Shown here: positions 1 to 9,019 of the stretch, in pieces
How positions within the stretch are numbered: the first letter of the stretch is position 1
Layout of the letters: every line of letters starts with the position of its first letter
Assembly: GCA_024372495.1 (NCBI GenBank)
Contig: CP099977.1
Span: 1,922,001 to 1,986,000 of the forward strand
DNA from: Pseudarthrobacter sp. Fe7
GTDB taxonomy: Bacteria; Actinomycetota; Actinomycetes; Actinomycetales; Micrococcaceae
DNA: 64,000 nucleotides
Direction: 5' to 3'
Position numbers and translations under genes: made by a program
The notes under the pieces: model-generated
What the model saw: the letters and a program-made list of their open reading frames with translations, nothing else
Told to the model about the DNA's origin: nothing
Database searches by the model: none

Positions 1-858
1 CCAACGTGGCTGGCTTACTATGCGAAGCGATTTATCCGGATCTACCTCCCCGTCTGGGCATCTTTGGCTATTGCGTTACTTTTGGCGTGGATCGCTCCGC
101 GCACGGGGAGCCCGGACCTTAGTGGGTGGCTGCTCATCCATGATGAGTCCCCGAACGTGTTTTCGGACGGGCTCCTGATTGGCGGCGCAGACGCTCTCAA
201 TTCGCCACTCTGGTCGCTGCAATGGGAAATGTTGTTCTCCATAACGCTCCCTCTTTATGTGGCTTTGGCGCTGCGGATTCGGAATGCTTGGCTGCCATGC
301 CTTCTCACGCTTTTTTCGTTGATCGCTCTCGGAACTGTCACCTACCTGCCGGCAATCGTTTACATGTCCATGTTCGGCGTCGGTGTACTCCTGGCATTGC
401 GGAGGGACTCACTGGAACAATTCGGACGTACTCTTAGCCGAGTCAAATGGGGTGGCCTCATTGCTTCTTCATTGCTGCTGCTTTCGTCGCGGTGGCTCTT
501 CCCGCAACTTCCCACGGTGATATGCATGGCGTGCATCGGCGGCGCATTATTGGTAATCGCTTTCATCGCCTGCCCGCCCATAGCCGGCGCAGGCAACCAC
601 CGACTTCTGCAATGGCTTGGCACCAGGTCCTTTAGCCTGTATCTGGTGCACGAACCGATCGTGGTATCCATCGGCTTCGTCTCCCATATCTCGAACCCGT
701 GGCTCCTCACCGCCTTGGCCATACCGCCCTCATTGGGTGCGACCGAACTATTCTTTCGGTTTGCCGAACGGCCGGGTCACCTACTTGCCGGACGCGTCGG
801 CCGTCTTGTGGCCAGCAAAATTGGCCGATCGCCGCAACTTCTGACGGCCCGACCGTAG
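1..858 (+). CDS. Acyltransferase 3 (OafA-type) membrane protein, 5' truncated
   Basis: The reading frame is open from the first base and ends at TAG 856-858, so only the C-terminal part (about 285 residues) is present. It begins with YYAKRFIRIYLPVW, the basic-aromatic stretch that precedes the membrane core in the acyltransferase 3 family, followed by about eight hydrophobic segments and a late HEPI motif near residue 217, as in O-acyltransferases of surface polysaccharides. The family moves acyl groups onto cell-surface sugars across the membrane; the substrate cannot be told. Base composition is visibly less GC-rich than glmM next door, suggesting an accessory gene. Family confident, function general only. 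Confidence 0.8.
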   Translation, partial: PTWLAYYAKRFIRIYLPVWASLAIALLLAWIAPRTGSPDLSGWLLIHDESPNVFSDGLLIGGADALNSPLWSLQWEMLFSITLPLYVALALRIRNAWLPCLLTLFSLIALGTVTYLPAIVYMSMFGVGVLLALRRDSLEQFGRTLSRVKWGGLIASSLLLLSSRWLFPQLPTVICMACIGGALLVIAFIACPPIAGAGNHRLLQWLGTRSFSLYLVHEPIVVSIGFVSHISNPWLLTALAIPPSLGATELFFRFAERPGHLLAGRVGRLVASKIGRSPQLLTARP

Positions 859-911
859 ACAGGTCGCCGCCCAGGCTTCCGGCCATCCACGGAGCCGGCG
901 CAGCCATCCTC

Positions 912-917
912 TAGACT
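912..917 (+). promoter_or_regulatory. -10 box (TAGACT) of glmM, leaderless type
   Basis: TAGACT ends 6 nt before the GTG start at 924, so transcription should begin at or next to the start codon. No Shine-Dalgarno sequence precedes the GTG. Confidence 0.6.
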
Positions 918-923
918 TGTCCG

Positions 924-2286
924 GTGTCTAGATTATTTGGAACTGATGGTGTCCGGGGGCTGGCCAACGGCCTGCTGACAGCAGAGCTGGCCCTGCAGCT
1001 GGCCCAGGCGGCCGCCGTCGTGCTCGGTCACGACCGCGCTGCAAACGGCGCAAGGCCCCGCGCCGTGCTGGCCAGGGACCCGCGCGCCAGCGGCGAATTC
1101 ATTGCCGCCGCCGTGGAAGCCGGCCTCTCCAGCTCAGGCATTGACGTCTATGACGCGGGCGTCCTCCCTACCCCCGCAGCCGCCTATCTGGTTGCGGACC
1201 TGGACGCCGACTTTGGCGTCATGATCTCGGCTTCCCACAATCCGGCGCCGGACAACGGCATCAAGTTCTTTGCCCGCGGCGGCCAGAAGCTGCCCGACGA
1301 GGTGGAAGACGCCATCGAGGCCCAGATGAGCAAGGAAGCCGTCCGCCCCACCGGCCCCGATGTCGGCCGCATCCAGCGTTTCTCCGACGCGGAGGACCGC
1401 TACATCGTCCACCTGCTGCGCACCCTGCCGCACCGCCTGGACGGACTTACCGTAGTGCTGGACTGCGCCAACGGCGCCGCCAGTGGCTGCTCGCCCCAGC
1501 TCTTCAAGGACGCCGGCGCCGACGTCATCGTCATCGGCGCGGATCCTGACGGCCTCAACATCAACGACGGCGTGGGTTCCACTCACCTCGGACCGCTCAA
1601 GGAAGCCGTGATCAAGTACGGCGCGGACCTCGGCGTCGCGCACGACGGCGACGCCGACCGCTGCCTGGCCGTGGACCACGAGGGCAACGAGGTGGACGGC
1701 GACCAGATCATGGCCATCCTCGCCGTGGCGCTCAAAAAGGCCGGCAAGCTCAAGGACGACGTCCTGGTGGCCACCGTCATGAGCAACCTTGGCCTCAAGA
1801 TCGCCCTCCGCGATGCCGGCATCACCATCCTGGAAACCGCGGTGGGGGACCGCTACGTCCTCGAAGGCATGCGCGACGGCGGCTACAACCTGGGCGGCGA
1901 ACAGTCCGGCCACGTGATCTTCTCCGACCACGCCACCACCGGTGACGGCCTCCTCACGGGCCTGCAGGCTCGCCGCGCAGGTGGCCCTGACCAAGAAGAC
2001 GCTTAAGGAGTTGGCCACGGTCATGACCAAGCTTCCGCAGGTACTCATCAACGTCAAGGGCGTTGACCGCAGCCGGGTGGGCAGCAACGACATCTTGGCC
2101 CAGGCCGTGGCAGCGGCCGAAGCCGCGCTGGGTGGCACCGGCCGCGTCCTGCTCCGCCCGTCCGGAACCGAGCCCGTTGTTCGCGTCATGGTGGAAGCCG
2201 CAGACGAAGAGACGGCGCAGTCCATCGCCGAGCACCTCGCCCAGGTGGTCCGGACCGAGCTAGCGCTGGAGCTAGTCGCGGACTGA
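924..2286 (+). CDS. glmM: Phosphoglucosamine mutase
   Basis: GlmM converts glucosamine-6-phosphate to glucosamine-1-phosphate, the step after GlmS toward UDP-GlcNAc for peptidoglycan. The GTG start gives [12 protein letters not shown]. Diagnostic motifs are present: the phosphoserine loop ISASHNP (about residue 100), the metal loop DGDADRC (about 245), the sugar loop GGEQSGH (about 325) and the C-terminal phosphate loop RPSGTEP. As given, the frame is broken at 1966-1972 by one extra G (CAGGCTC for CAGCTC); removing it gives 453 residues, the normal length. The last ~65 codons are a second version of the 3' end: a 96%-identical copy lies at 3313-3519, beyond a 1-kb insert. Identification is secure. 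Confidence 0.97.
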
Positions 2287-3312
2287 AAACGCGAACTGGA
2301 AGATTGGCAACTCGTGACAACATGCAGTGCAGGAGTTGCTCATTGCGGGCCTTGCGGTCACCTTCCCTTCAGGGGAACGCCCGGTGGCGGTACGGGCATC
2401 CGCCGGCAGCATGGTTAAAAGAGACCGGGAACGAAGCGCTTACTTCGCAGCTTGTATGCTGCATATTCCGGCAAGTTCTCTTCAAGTAGCAGGCTCTTCC
2501 TGTATCGCCCGGTAGGCCTGAATTGCCGCGAGTGCCAAAAGGATCGCCAGTTTTAACAACGTAGGACTGAAAAACACTGCGCCGATCAGAGTCACCATCT
2601 CTCCGACGTAAAGAGGGTTACGGATAAGCCGATAGGGACCGTGTTGCACGAGCGTTCTCACCTGCGGTTCTACGCCAAAGCTCTTACCGAGCGTCACCAG
2701 GGACCAAACAGTGAAGGACATTCCCAGAACCATGAGCCCCACCGCAAACGAAGCGAATCCCTCAGGTACTTCGGAGTCACCAGCAAACACGAACAGGAAA
2801 GACAGGAAGCTCCCGACGTAGGCTGCGACCGTGGGCATAATTCCTCCGCTCCGGGCACTTGCAGGCTTCCTTGTGAGAAGGAAAAAGACAAGCAGGACAT
2901 AAAAAACGGTCAGCAGGATCTGGTAGGTAAGGTGCAAGACAGCGTCAAGGACAGAAGCCGATGCGTCGCCCGCACCTGAGAATAGTGCGGTGATCGACCA
3001 CAATAACAAGAGCGTCATGACCGGAACCATAATCACCCGTTCAACATCAATTGACTTCAGCTGATGGCGAAGATTCATCAAAAAGCCTTCCAGAGAGTTG
3101 CGGACCTGTCCAAAACATCCGCAGTCACTTTTCCGCGTCCCCCCGGGTTGAGGTGGCAGTGTATTGAGCATAGTTGGCCTCCGGCAATTACTGGGGCGAG
3201 ACTTGCCTTACGGCAAGGCGCGGAGTGGCCCTGTAGTTTACATAAGTGTTGTATCCGAATTACCTTCGCCTATCTGCTACTAGGTATTGCATCTGTATCC
3301 GCGGCAGCGTCA
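2287..3312. mobile_element. Small insert at the glmM 3' end carrying one methyltransferase-like gene
   Basis: This roughly 1-kb segment lies between the complete glmM 3' end and a displaced second copy of that 3' end (3313-3519). Its base composition is less GC-rich than its flanks. It contains one recognisable gene (ICMT-like, minus strand) with about 130 bp downstream of it and 235 bp upstream. Arriving DNA that brings its own copy of a host gene's 3' end and pushes the old end downstream is how many integrative elements behave. No integrase, transposase or terminal inverted repeat is visible, so the entry mechanism is unknown; it may be a remnant of something larger or a recombination event. 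Confidence 0.6.
2415..3078 (-). CDS. Isoprenylcysteine carboxyl methyltransferase (ICMT/PEMT-like) membrane protein
   Basis: The start ATG at 3078 has a strong ribosome site (GGAAGG, 7 nt upstream). The protein has an N-terminal hydrophobic segment, about four further membrane segments and the family motif QHGPYRLIRNPLYVGEM that forms the SAM site. As printed the frame ends early at 2482, but one extra base in CAGGCTC 2490-2496 (minus strand GAGCCTG) explains this; without it the protein continues EELLLEENLPEYAAYK and ends in RFVPGLF at 2415, the standard C-terminus of this family. About 220 residues. It should methylate a small molecule, lipid or peptide at the membrane; the substrate is unknown. 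It is the only gene of the insert. Confidence 0.8.
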
Positions 3313-3519
3313 GCAGCAACGACATCCTGGCCCAGGCCGTGGCAGCGGCCGAAGCCGCGCTGGGTGACACCGGCCGCGTCCTGCTCCGCCCCTCCGGCAC
3401 CGAGCCCGTTGTTCGCGTCATGGTGGAAGCCGCAGACGAAGAGACGGCGCAGTCCATCGCCGAACACCTCGCCCAGGTGGTGCGGACCGAGCTCGCCCTG
3501 GAGCCTCGCCTCAAGCTAA
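3313..3519 (+). pseudogene. Displaced duplicate of the glmM 3' end
   Basis: Aligns base for base with 2081-2286 at an offset of 1232, with about 8 mismatches in 190 positions. It encodes [19 protein letters not shown] and onward through RPSGTEP to LALELASS and TAA 3517-3519, once the inserted C in GAGCCTC 3501-3507 is removed. It has no start and cannot make a working enzyme. Because mscL and a terminator follow it directly, it is probably the original end of glmM, left behind when the insert arrived with a replacement end. Confidence 0.85.
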
Positions 3520-3532
3520 CCGCAAAAGAAAT

Positions 3533-3564
3533 GTGGCCCGCCTCCTCAACAGGAGACGGGCCAC
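3533..3564. terminator. Bidirectional hairpin between the glmM remnant and mscL
   Basis: GTGGCCCG and CGGGCCAC (8 bp) pair around an inner CTCCT/AGGAG stem and a CAAC loop, placed between converging genes. Confidence 0.75.
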
Positions 3565-3582
3565 TCTGCGTTCAAGACGGGC

Positions 3583-3987
3583 CTAGATCGCGCGCTCCTT
3601 CAGTGCGTCACGGATTTCGGTCAGGAGCGCAACCTGCGGATCCTCGGCGGCGTCCTTCTTCACGTCCTTGTTGATCCCCAGCCGGCGGTTGCGGCGCTCG
3701 ATCATGATGTTCATCGGCATCACCACCACAAAGTAGATGGCGGCAGCTATCAGCAGGAAGTTCACGATCGCGGTCAACAGCACCCCGAACTCGATGGCGT
3801 TTCCGTTCAGGGTCACCTTCGCGAAGCTGTCGAAATTGGGTGCACCCACCAGGCCGGAGATGAACGGCATCAGCACCTTGTTCACCAGCGCCGTCACCAC
3901 CGCGCCGAACGCAGTACCCATGACAACAGCGACGGCAAGGTCAACCACGTTGCCCTTCATGATGAAGTTCTTGAATCCACTAAGCAT
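3583..3987 (-). CDS. mscL: Large-conductance mechanosensitive channel
   Basis: MscL is a pentameric inner-membrane channel that opens under osmotic downshock. The protein begins [21 protein letters not shown], the invariant N-terminal amphipathic helix and TM1, with the periplasmic loop near residues 50-65 and TM2 at about 68-90 ([20 protein letters not shown]), then a charged cytoplasmic helix ending [14 protein letters not shown]. 134 residues is the usual size. The ATG at 3987 is preferred over an in-frame TTG at 3996 because TAGGTT lies exactly 7 nt upstream, suggesting leaderless expression. Confidence 0.96.
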   Translation of the reverse strand: MLSGFKNFIMKGNVVDLAVAVVMGTAFGAVVTALVNKVLMPFISGLVGAPNFDSFAKVTLNGNAIEFGVLLTAIVNFLLIAAAIYFVVVMPMNIMIERRNRRLGINKDVKKDAAEDPQVALLTEIRDALKERAI

Positions 3988-3994
3988 GGAAACC

Positions 3995-4000
3995 AACCTA
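3995..4000 (-). promoter_or_regulatory. -10 box (TAGGTT) of mscL, leaderless type
   Basis: Minus-strand TAGGTT, 7 nt before the ATG at 3987. Confidence 0.5.
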
Positions 4001-4011
4001 GCGCACCGGCG

Positions 4012-4869
4012 TTACAGGTACGCCGGCGCCGCCTCGAGGCCGAAGTATTCCTCCAGCGTCCCAATCCCGCGGTTGAGCATGTCCGTTGCCGCCTCAACGC
4101 CGATGTACCGCAGGTGCCACGGCTCGTAGTAGTACCCCGTGATGGGGTGCAGCATCCACGGGTACCGCACCACGAACCCGAACCGGTAGGCGTTCGCCTT
4201 CGCCCAGGTCGCCGCCGGCTGGTCCGCGAAGCACGGCTGGAAGCTGCAGGCGCCCCCGCCGTCCCCGATGTCGAACGCCCACCCGGTCTGGTGCTCCGAA
4301 TGGCCGGGGCGCGCGCTGGCCGTGTCGGCGTCGGCCTGTCCGCGTGCCGCGACGTACCCGTTGTAGGTGGTCACCTGCGTGGTGTACGAGCGGTAGCCGC
4401 TGGCCAGGACAATCGCCACGCCGTCCCGCGCAGCCGCCGCGAACATCGCCTCCGCCGCTGCAGCCGTGGTGCTGTTCAGCAGCGCCGCCTCACCTGCAGC
4501 GGAGATGGCGATAGTGGGACGCACCAGGTCAGCGGGCACATAGTCCGCCGGCTTCAGCGGCCGGTGCTTGTTCACGATGACCCACGGGCTGGCCGGATCA
4601 TCGAGCGAAAACTGCCGCGCAAGGGTTGCCGACGCGGACGGAGTGGGGGATGGCGCCCCAGGTGGCTGGCCCACCGTGGCAGCGTCCGCCGTCGGGCCCG
4701 TTGAAGCGGTGACGGCGGCAGGGGAGGGGGATGCGGAGGAAGCAGCGGACGACGACGGCACCGCCTTGGGTGCCTCGGACGTGCAGGCTGACAGGACAGT
4801 CAGCCCGGCGCCGGCCGCGAGGAAGCGCGTGAAGCTGCGCCGGCTGGGGGACCCGCATGTGTAGCACAC
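4012..4869 (-). CDS. VanY-family D-alanyl-D-alanine carboxypeptidase lipoprotein
   Basis: The GTG start at 4869 (minus strand) follows AAGGTG 10 nt upstream and lies 5 bp after the restored coaA stop. The N-terminus RRSFTRFLAAGAGLTVLSAC is a lipoprotein signal with lipobox LSAC and a twin arginine. A Ser/Ala/Pro-rich linker leads to the peptidase M15B core: SGYRSYTTQ, then SARPGHSEHQTGWAFDIG, the HxxxxxxD zinc-site region, and PWHLRYIG, which supplies the last zinc His. About 285 residues. It should trim the terminal D-Ala from peptidoglycan stems outside the membrane. Probably co-transcribed with coaA. Confidence 0.88.
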   Translation of the reverse strand: MCYTCGSPSRRSFTRFLAAGAGLTVLSACTSEAPKAVPSSSAASSASPSPAAVTASTGPTADAATVGQPPGAPSPTPSASATLARQFSLDDPASPWVIVNKHRPLKPADYVPADLVRPTIAISAAGEAALLNSTTAAAAEAMFAAAARDGVAIVLASGYRSYTTQVTTYNGYVAARGQADADTASARPGHSEHQTGWAFDIGDGGGACSFQPCFADQPAATWAKANAYRFGFVVRYPWMLHPITGYYYEPWHLRYIGVEAATDMLNRGIGTLEEYFGLEAAPAYL

Positions 4870-4874
4870 CTGTG

Positions 4875-5840
4875 CTACACCTTCCGGAGCAGCATGCGGC
4901 GGATGGAGTGGTCCGCCTCTTTTGTCAGCACCAGGGGGCCCGGCCACGCGTGGGCAGCACGTTCTCCTCCAGGTTGGGCTCGTTGATCCGCTTCCAGATG
5001 TCTCTGGCGGTGCTCTCCGCCTCATCGTCGGACAAGGTGGCGTAGCGGTGGAAGTAGGACTCCGGCTGAGCGAAAGCGGTGCTCCGCAGCTTCCGGAACC
5101 GGTCCACGTACCACTCCTCGATGTAGGAGGTCTTCGCGTCCACGTAGATGGAGAAGTCAAAGAAATCGCTCAGGGCCAGGCCCTGCCGGCCGTCATGCCG
5201 GGGACGGGCAGGAGCCAGCACGTTCAGGCCCTCCACGATGAGCACGTCCGGGCGGCGGACCACTACTTCCTTGCCTGGCACGATGTCGTAGGTGACGTGG
5301 GAGTACCAGGGGGCACGGACTTCTTCGGCGCCGCCCTTGATCTCGCTCACAAAGCGCAGCAGCGCCCGCCGGTCGTAGGACTCCGGGAAGCCTTTCCGGT
5401 CCAGCAGCTGCCGACGCTTGAGCTCGGCCAGGGGGTAAAGGAAGCCGTCGGTGGTGATGAGCTCCACGTTGGGGGTCCCGGGCCAGCGGCGCAGCATTTC
5501 GCGCAGCACGCGGGCGATGGTGGACTTGCCCACGGCAACGGAGCCGGCCACGCCGATCACGAACGGGGTGCGCTGGGTCTGCTCGCCCAGGAACGTGGTG
5601 GTGGCCGCGTGCAGCTGCCCGGCGGCCTCCACATACAGGTGCAGGAGCCGCGACAGCGGCAGGTACACATCCCTGACTTCATTGATGTCCAGGGGGTCGC
5701 CGAGCCCGCGAAGGCGCAGCACGTCCTCTTCATTAAGGGGCTGTTCCATCTGGGCTGCGAGCCGGGACCAGGTGTGCCGGTCCAGGCTCCACGAACGGCG
5801 AGGCACCCTCCCCGTTCGCATCGTTGCGTTGCGAAGTCAC
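4875..5840 (-). CDS. coaA: Type I pantothenate kinase
   Basis: CoaA phosphorylates pantothenate, the first step of coenzyme A synthesis. The P-loop [12 protein letters not shown] lies near residue 103. Two errors hide the true ends. An extra base in CAGGCTC 5783-5789 breaks the N-terminus, which restores to a GTG start at 5840 with [18 protein letters not shown] missing G in the run 4934-4938 truncates the C-terminus, which restores to [19 protein letters not shown] and a TAG at 4875-4877. The restored protein is 321 residues, normal for bacterial PanK-I. CAGAAT sits 6 nt before the GTG. Divergent from glmS; the VanY gene follows closely. Confidence 0.95.
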
Positions 5841-5960
5841 CTAAAGATTCTGCCCCGCGCCCGCCCCATCGCGAAATGACGCCCCTGCTCAGTGCGGCGA
5901 CGCCCGTCACAGCGCACCGCCCGGCGGCCTTCCGGTTTAGAGCAACCGGCACGCTGCCGA

Positions 5961-5966
5961 TAGTCT
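5961..5966 (+). promoter_or_regulatory. -10 box (TAGTCT) of glmS, leaderless type
   Basis: TAGTCT ends 7 nt before ATG 5974; no Shine-Dalgarno sequence is visible. Confidence 0.6.
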
Positions 5967-5973
5967 TGTGCCT

Positions 5974-7869
5974 ATGTGTGGAATCGTGGGTTACGTAGGC
6001 CGTTCGGTTGACGGTGCAATTAGTGGTCACAGTGCGTTGGATGTTGTCCTTGAGGGACTGCGCCGCCTGGAGTACCGCGGTTATGACTCTGCCGGTGTGG
6101 CTGTGGTGTCCCAGGGCGCCATTGAGTCGCGGAAGAAGTCCGGCAAGCTGAGCAACCTCATTGGTGAGCTGGAGGCCCGGCCGCTGCCTGAGACGATGAC
6201 CGGTATCGGCCACACCCGGTGGGCGACGCACGGCGGCCCGACGGACCGCAACGCGCACCCGCACCTGGCTGATGGCGGCAAGCTCGCCGTGATCCACAAC
6301 GGCATCATCGAAAATTTCGCAGAGCTCAAGGTCGAGCCTGCTGGAAAAGGGCGTGACCTTCCTGTCCGAGACGGACACCGAGGTCGCTGCCGCGCTGCTG
6401 GCTGACATCCTGAGGAACAAGCTGGGCGGGGACACCGCGAACGGTGGCCTGACCCGGGCGATGGAACTGGCCTGCCAGCGCCTTGAGGGCGCTTTCACCC
6501 TGCTGGCGGTGCACGCGGACCAGCCCGACGTCGTCGTGGCCGCCCGCCGTAACTCACCGCTGGTGGTGGGCCTGGGCGAAGGGGAGAACTTCCTGGGCTC
6601 GGACGTGTCCGGTTTCATCGATTACACCCGCCGCGCGGTGGAGCCTGGGCCAGGACCAGATCGTGACCATCACCGCTGACTCCGTGGCCATCACTGACTT
6701 TTACGGCAACCCGGCCTCCGGCAAGGAATACCACGTGGACTGGGACCCGGCCTCGGCGGAAAAGGGCGGCTTCTCCTCGTTCATGGAGAAGGAAATCAAC
6801 GACCAGCCCGATGCCGTGGCGCAGACCCTGCTGGGCCGGTCGGACCTGGACGGCAAGCTGACCCTTGATGAGTTGCGGATCGATCCGGAGCTGTTGAAGC
6901 AGGTCAACAAGATCATCGTGCTGGCCTGCGGCACGGCCGCGTACGCGGGCATGGTGGCCAAGTACGCGATCGAGAACTGGTGCCGGATTCCCACGGAGGT
7001 GGAGCCTCGCGCACGAGTTCCGTTACCGTGACCCGATCCTGGACGAGAAGACCCTGGTGGTGTCCATCAGCCAGTCCGGGGAGACCATGGACACCCTGAT
7101 GGCTGTCCGGTACGCCCGGGAACAGGGCGCGAAGACCATCTCGATCTGCAACACCAACGGCTCCACCATCCCGCGCGAGTCCGATGCCGTGCTGTACACG
7201 CACGCGGGCCCGGAGATCGCGGTGGCCTCGACCAAGGCGTTCCTGGCCCAGATCACGGCCGCGTACCTGCTGGGCCTGTACCTGGCGCAGGCGCGCGGGA
7301 ACATCTTCTCGGGCCAGATTAAGGACGTCCTGGCGGACCTGAACAAGATCCCCGCGAAGATCCAGACCATCCTGGACAACGCCGGGCCGCTGCGCGAACT
7401 GGCCCGGTCCATGGCCAACGAGAAGTCCGTGCTGTTCCTGGGCCGGCACGTGGGCTACCCCGTGGCCCTGGAAGGTGCGCTGAAGCTCAAGGAAATCGCG
7501 TACATCCACGCCGAAGGGTTCGCCGCCGGTGAGCTCAAGCACGGCCCCATCGCCCTGATCGATGAAGGCCAGCCCGTGTTCGTCGTGGTCCCGTCCCCGC
7601 GCGGGCGCGACTCGCTGCACGCCAAGGTGGTCTCCAACATCCAGGAAGTCCGTGCCCGCGGCGCCCGGACCCTGGTCATTGCCGAGGAAGGCGACGAAGC
7701 CGTGAAGGCCTACGCCGAGTACGTCTTCTACGTCCCGGAAACCCCCACCCTGCTCATGCCGCTGCTGACCACCGTCCCGCTGCAGATCTTCGCCGCGGAA
7801 CTCGCCGCAGCCAAGGGCTACGACGTGGACCAGCCCCGCAACCTCGCCAAGAGCGTCACCGTCGAATAG
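5974..7869 (+). CDS. glmS: Glutamine-fructose-6-phosphate aminotransferase (isomerizing)
   Basis: GlmS makes glucosamine-6-phosphate from fructose-6-phosphate and glutamine, feeding GlmM. The start is fixed by the enzyme: MCGIVGYVG begins at ATG 5974 so that Cys2 becomes the N-terminal nucleophile of the glutaminase domain (residues 1-240). Two SIS domains follow ([16 protein letters not shown] in the first) and the C-terminus is [11 protein letters not shown]. The frame is broken three times by an extra C in GAGCCT at 6334-6340, 6641-6647 and 7002-7008; removing them gives an uninterrupted 630-residue protein, the family length. Three independent knock-outs of an essential gene are not credible, so these are sequence errors. 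No glmS ribozyme leader is present. Confidence 0.97.
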
Positions 7870-7891
7870 CCGGTCCACTCACGGACAACGG

Positions 7892-7922
7892 AACCCCGGG
7901 CCCCTTCAGCCCGGGGTTTCCT
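7892..7922 (+). terminator. Terminator of glmS
   Basis: AACCCCGGGC (7892-7901) pairs with GCCCGGGGTT (7909-7918) across a 7-nt loop, followed by TTCCTTT. Confidence 0.85.
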
Positions 7923-7926
7923 TTGC

Positions 7927-8436
7927 CTAACGGTTCCGGACGCTGCTCAGCCTGCACTGGATGATTCGTTCCGGATCGTCAACCGCCAACTTCAGCACCC
8001 GAATCTCCACGTCATATCCGTCCAGGACTCCGCTTGCTTTGCATGCCACATACATTCCGGTGACATTGGACGGAAGCGGCGACGTCCCGCAGTCCCCTTC
8101 CATCTGCCCGGTCAACCCCGCCTCGGAGCTTATTCGGAGGATATCGCCAGCCGTCACGGGCTGCTGCGTCCGGAACCGGCGCCACATGCTGTCACAGGGC
8201 ACGTCAATGCCAATGCAGAAGATACCGCCGTTGACGTTTTCACCATCCGGTTTCCACCCTTCCAGCGGCCGGAGCCTGTCGGCGAGGGGCACCATCCGGG
8301 CCGTTCCCACCAGGTACGACGCTTGGAACAGCAGTAGTGCAGCGGCGACCACAGCCAGTGTGACCAGGATCCCCTTGAGCGCCCTTAGCCAAGGCCTTCT
8401 CTTTCGGGGCGGCTGAGAGTCTCTCGTGGTGTCCAT
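7927..8436 (-). CDS. Hypothetical membrane-anchored protein
   Basis: 169 residues starting [20 protein letters not shown]: a basic cytoplasmic tail, one hydrophobic segment at about residues 22-44 ([19 protein letters not shown]) and an extracytoplasmic domain with five cysteines, of which those in [16 protein letters not shown] and VACKAS could pair as disulfides. I recognise no enzyme motif. It lies alone, converging on the glmS terminator and divergent from acpS. No clear ribosome site precedes the ATG, so the exact start is uncertain. Function unknown. Confidence 0.65.
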   Translation of the reverse strand: MDTTRDSQPPRKRRPWLRALKGILVTLAVVAAALLLFQASYLVGTARMVPLADRLRPLEGWKPDGENVNGGIFCIGIDVPCDSMWRRFRTQQPVTAGDILRISSEAGLTGQMEGDCGTSPLPSNVTGMYVACKASGVLDGYDVEIRVLKLAVDDPERIIQCRLSSVRNR

Positions 8437-8644
8437 GGAGCATTGTCTGCAGCGAATGGAGAAACGTACAGCGCGCGCGTGCCAGCCGAACGGGTTTGCG
8501 TTATTTTTGGCAGTCCCAAGCTTAAGTGGCCTGCGGATTCCGCGGTGCGCCGGCGCGGTCGGCGCAAAAGTCACGCATTTCCGCCGATGGCGGACAGTAC
8601 CAGTGACCCGGCGTGCGCACGCCCTCCGGCCGGGAGCGCCACCG

Positions 8645-8650
8645 TACAAT
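8645..8650 (+). promoter_or_regulatory. -10 box (TACAAT) of acpS, leaderless type
   Basis: TACAAT ends 6 nt before ATG 8657. Confidence 0.6.
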
Positions 8651-8656
8651 GGGCCC

Positions 8657-9004
8657 ATGATCGTTGGCATTGGGGTAGACGTAGTAGACATCGAACGCTT
8701 CGGCCGCCAGCTGGAACGGACGCCGGGCCTGCGGGACCGCCTCTTCGTGCCCGCGGAACGGGAACTGAACACCCGGTCCCTGGCCGCCCGGTTCGCCGCA
8801 AAGGAAGCCGTGGCCAAGGTCCTTGGCGCGCCCGCCGGGATGAACTGGCAGGACTGCTGGATCGGCCTCGACCACAACGGGCCCACTGTCCAGGTGAAGG
8901 GGACCGTCCTTGCAGTTGCCGAGGCCAAGGGCGTGAAGCGCTGGCACCTGTCCATCAGCCACGACGGCGGCATCGCCACCGCCACGGTCGTGGCCGAAGG
9001 CTGA
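8657..9004 (+). CDS. acpS: Holo-[acyl-carrier-protein] synthase
   Basis: AcpS transfers 4'-phosphopantetheine from CoA to the serine of ACP. The protein opens [15 protein letters not shown] with the Mg-binding Asp, contains [13 protein letters not shown] with the Mg-binding Glu, and ends in the family motif [16 protein letters not shown]. 115 residues is standard. ATG 8657 is chosen because MIVGIGVD is the conserved beginning and a TACAAT box sits 6 nt upstream. nnr follows 15 bp downstream, so the two are likely co-transcribed. Confidence 0.96.
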   Translation: MIVGIGVDVVDIERFGRQLERTPGLRDRLFVPAERELNTRSLAARFAAKEAVAKVLGAPAGMNWQDCWIGLDHNGPTVQVKGTVLAVAEAKGVKRWHLSISHDGGIATATVVAEG

Positions 9005-9019
9005 CCCGGCCGCCGCCAC

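Noticed and set aside
2287..3312. Insertion sequence at glmM
   Set aside because: No transposase and no terminal inverted repeats; the flanking repeat is host gene sequence of about 200 bp, not a target-site duplication.
5841..5973. glmS ribozyme or riboswitch leader
   Set aside because: The -10 box is 7 nt before the ATG, leaving no room for a structured leader.
5974..7869. glmS as a pseudogene or as programmed frameshifting
   Set aside because: Three identical-rule insertions, the same rule in 20+ other genes, and essential function argue for sequence error.
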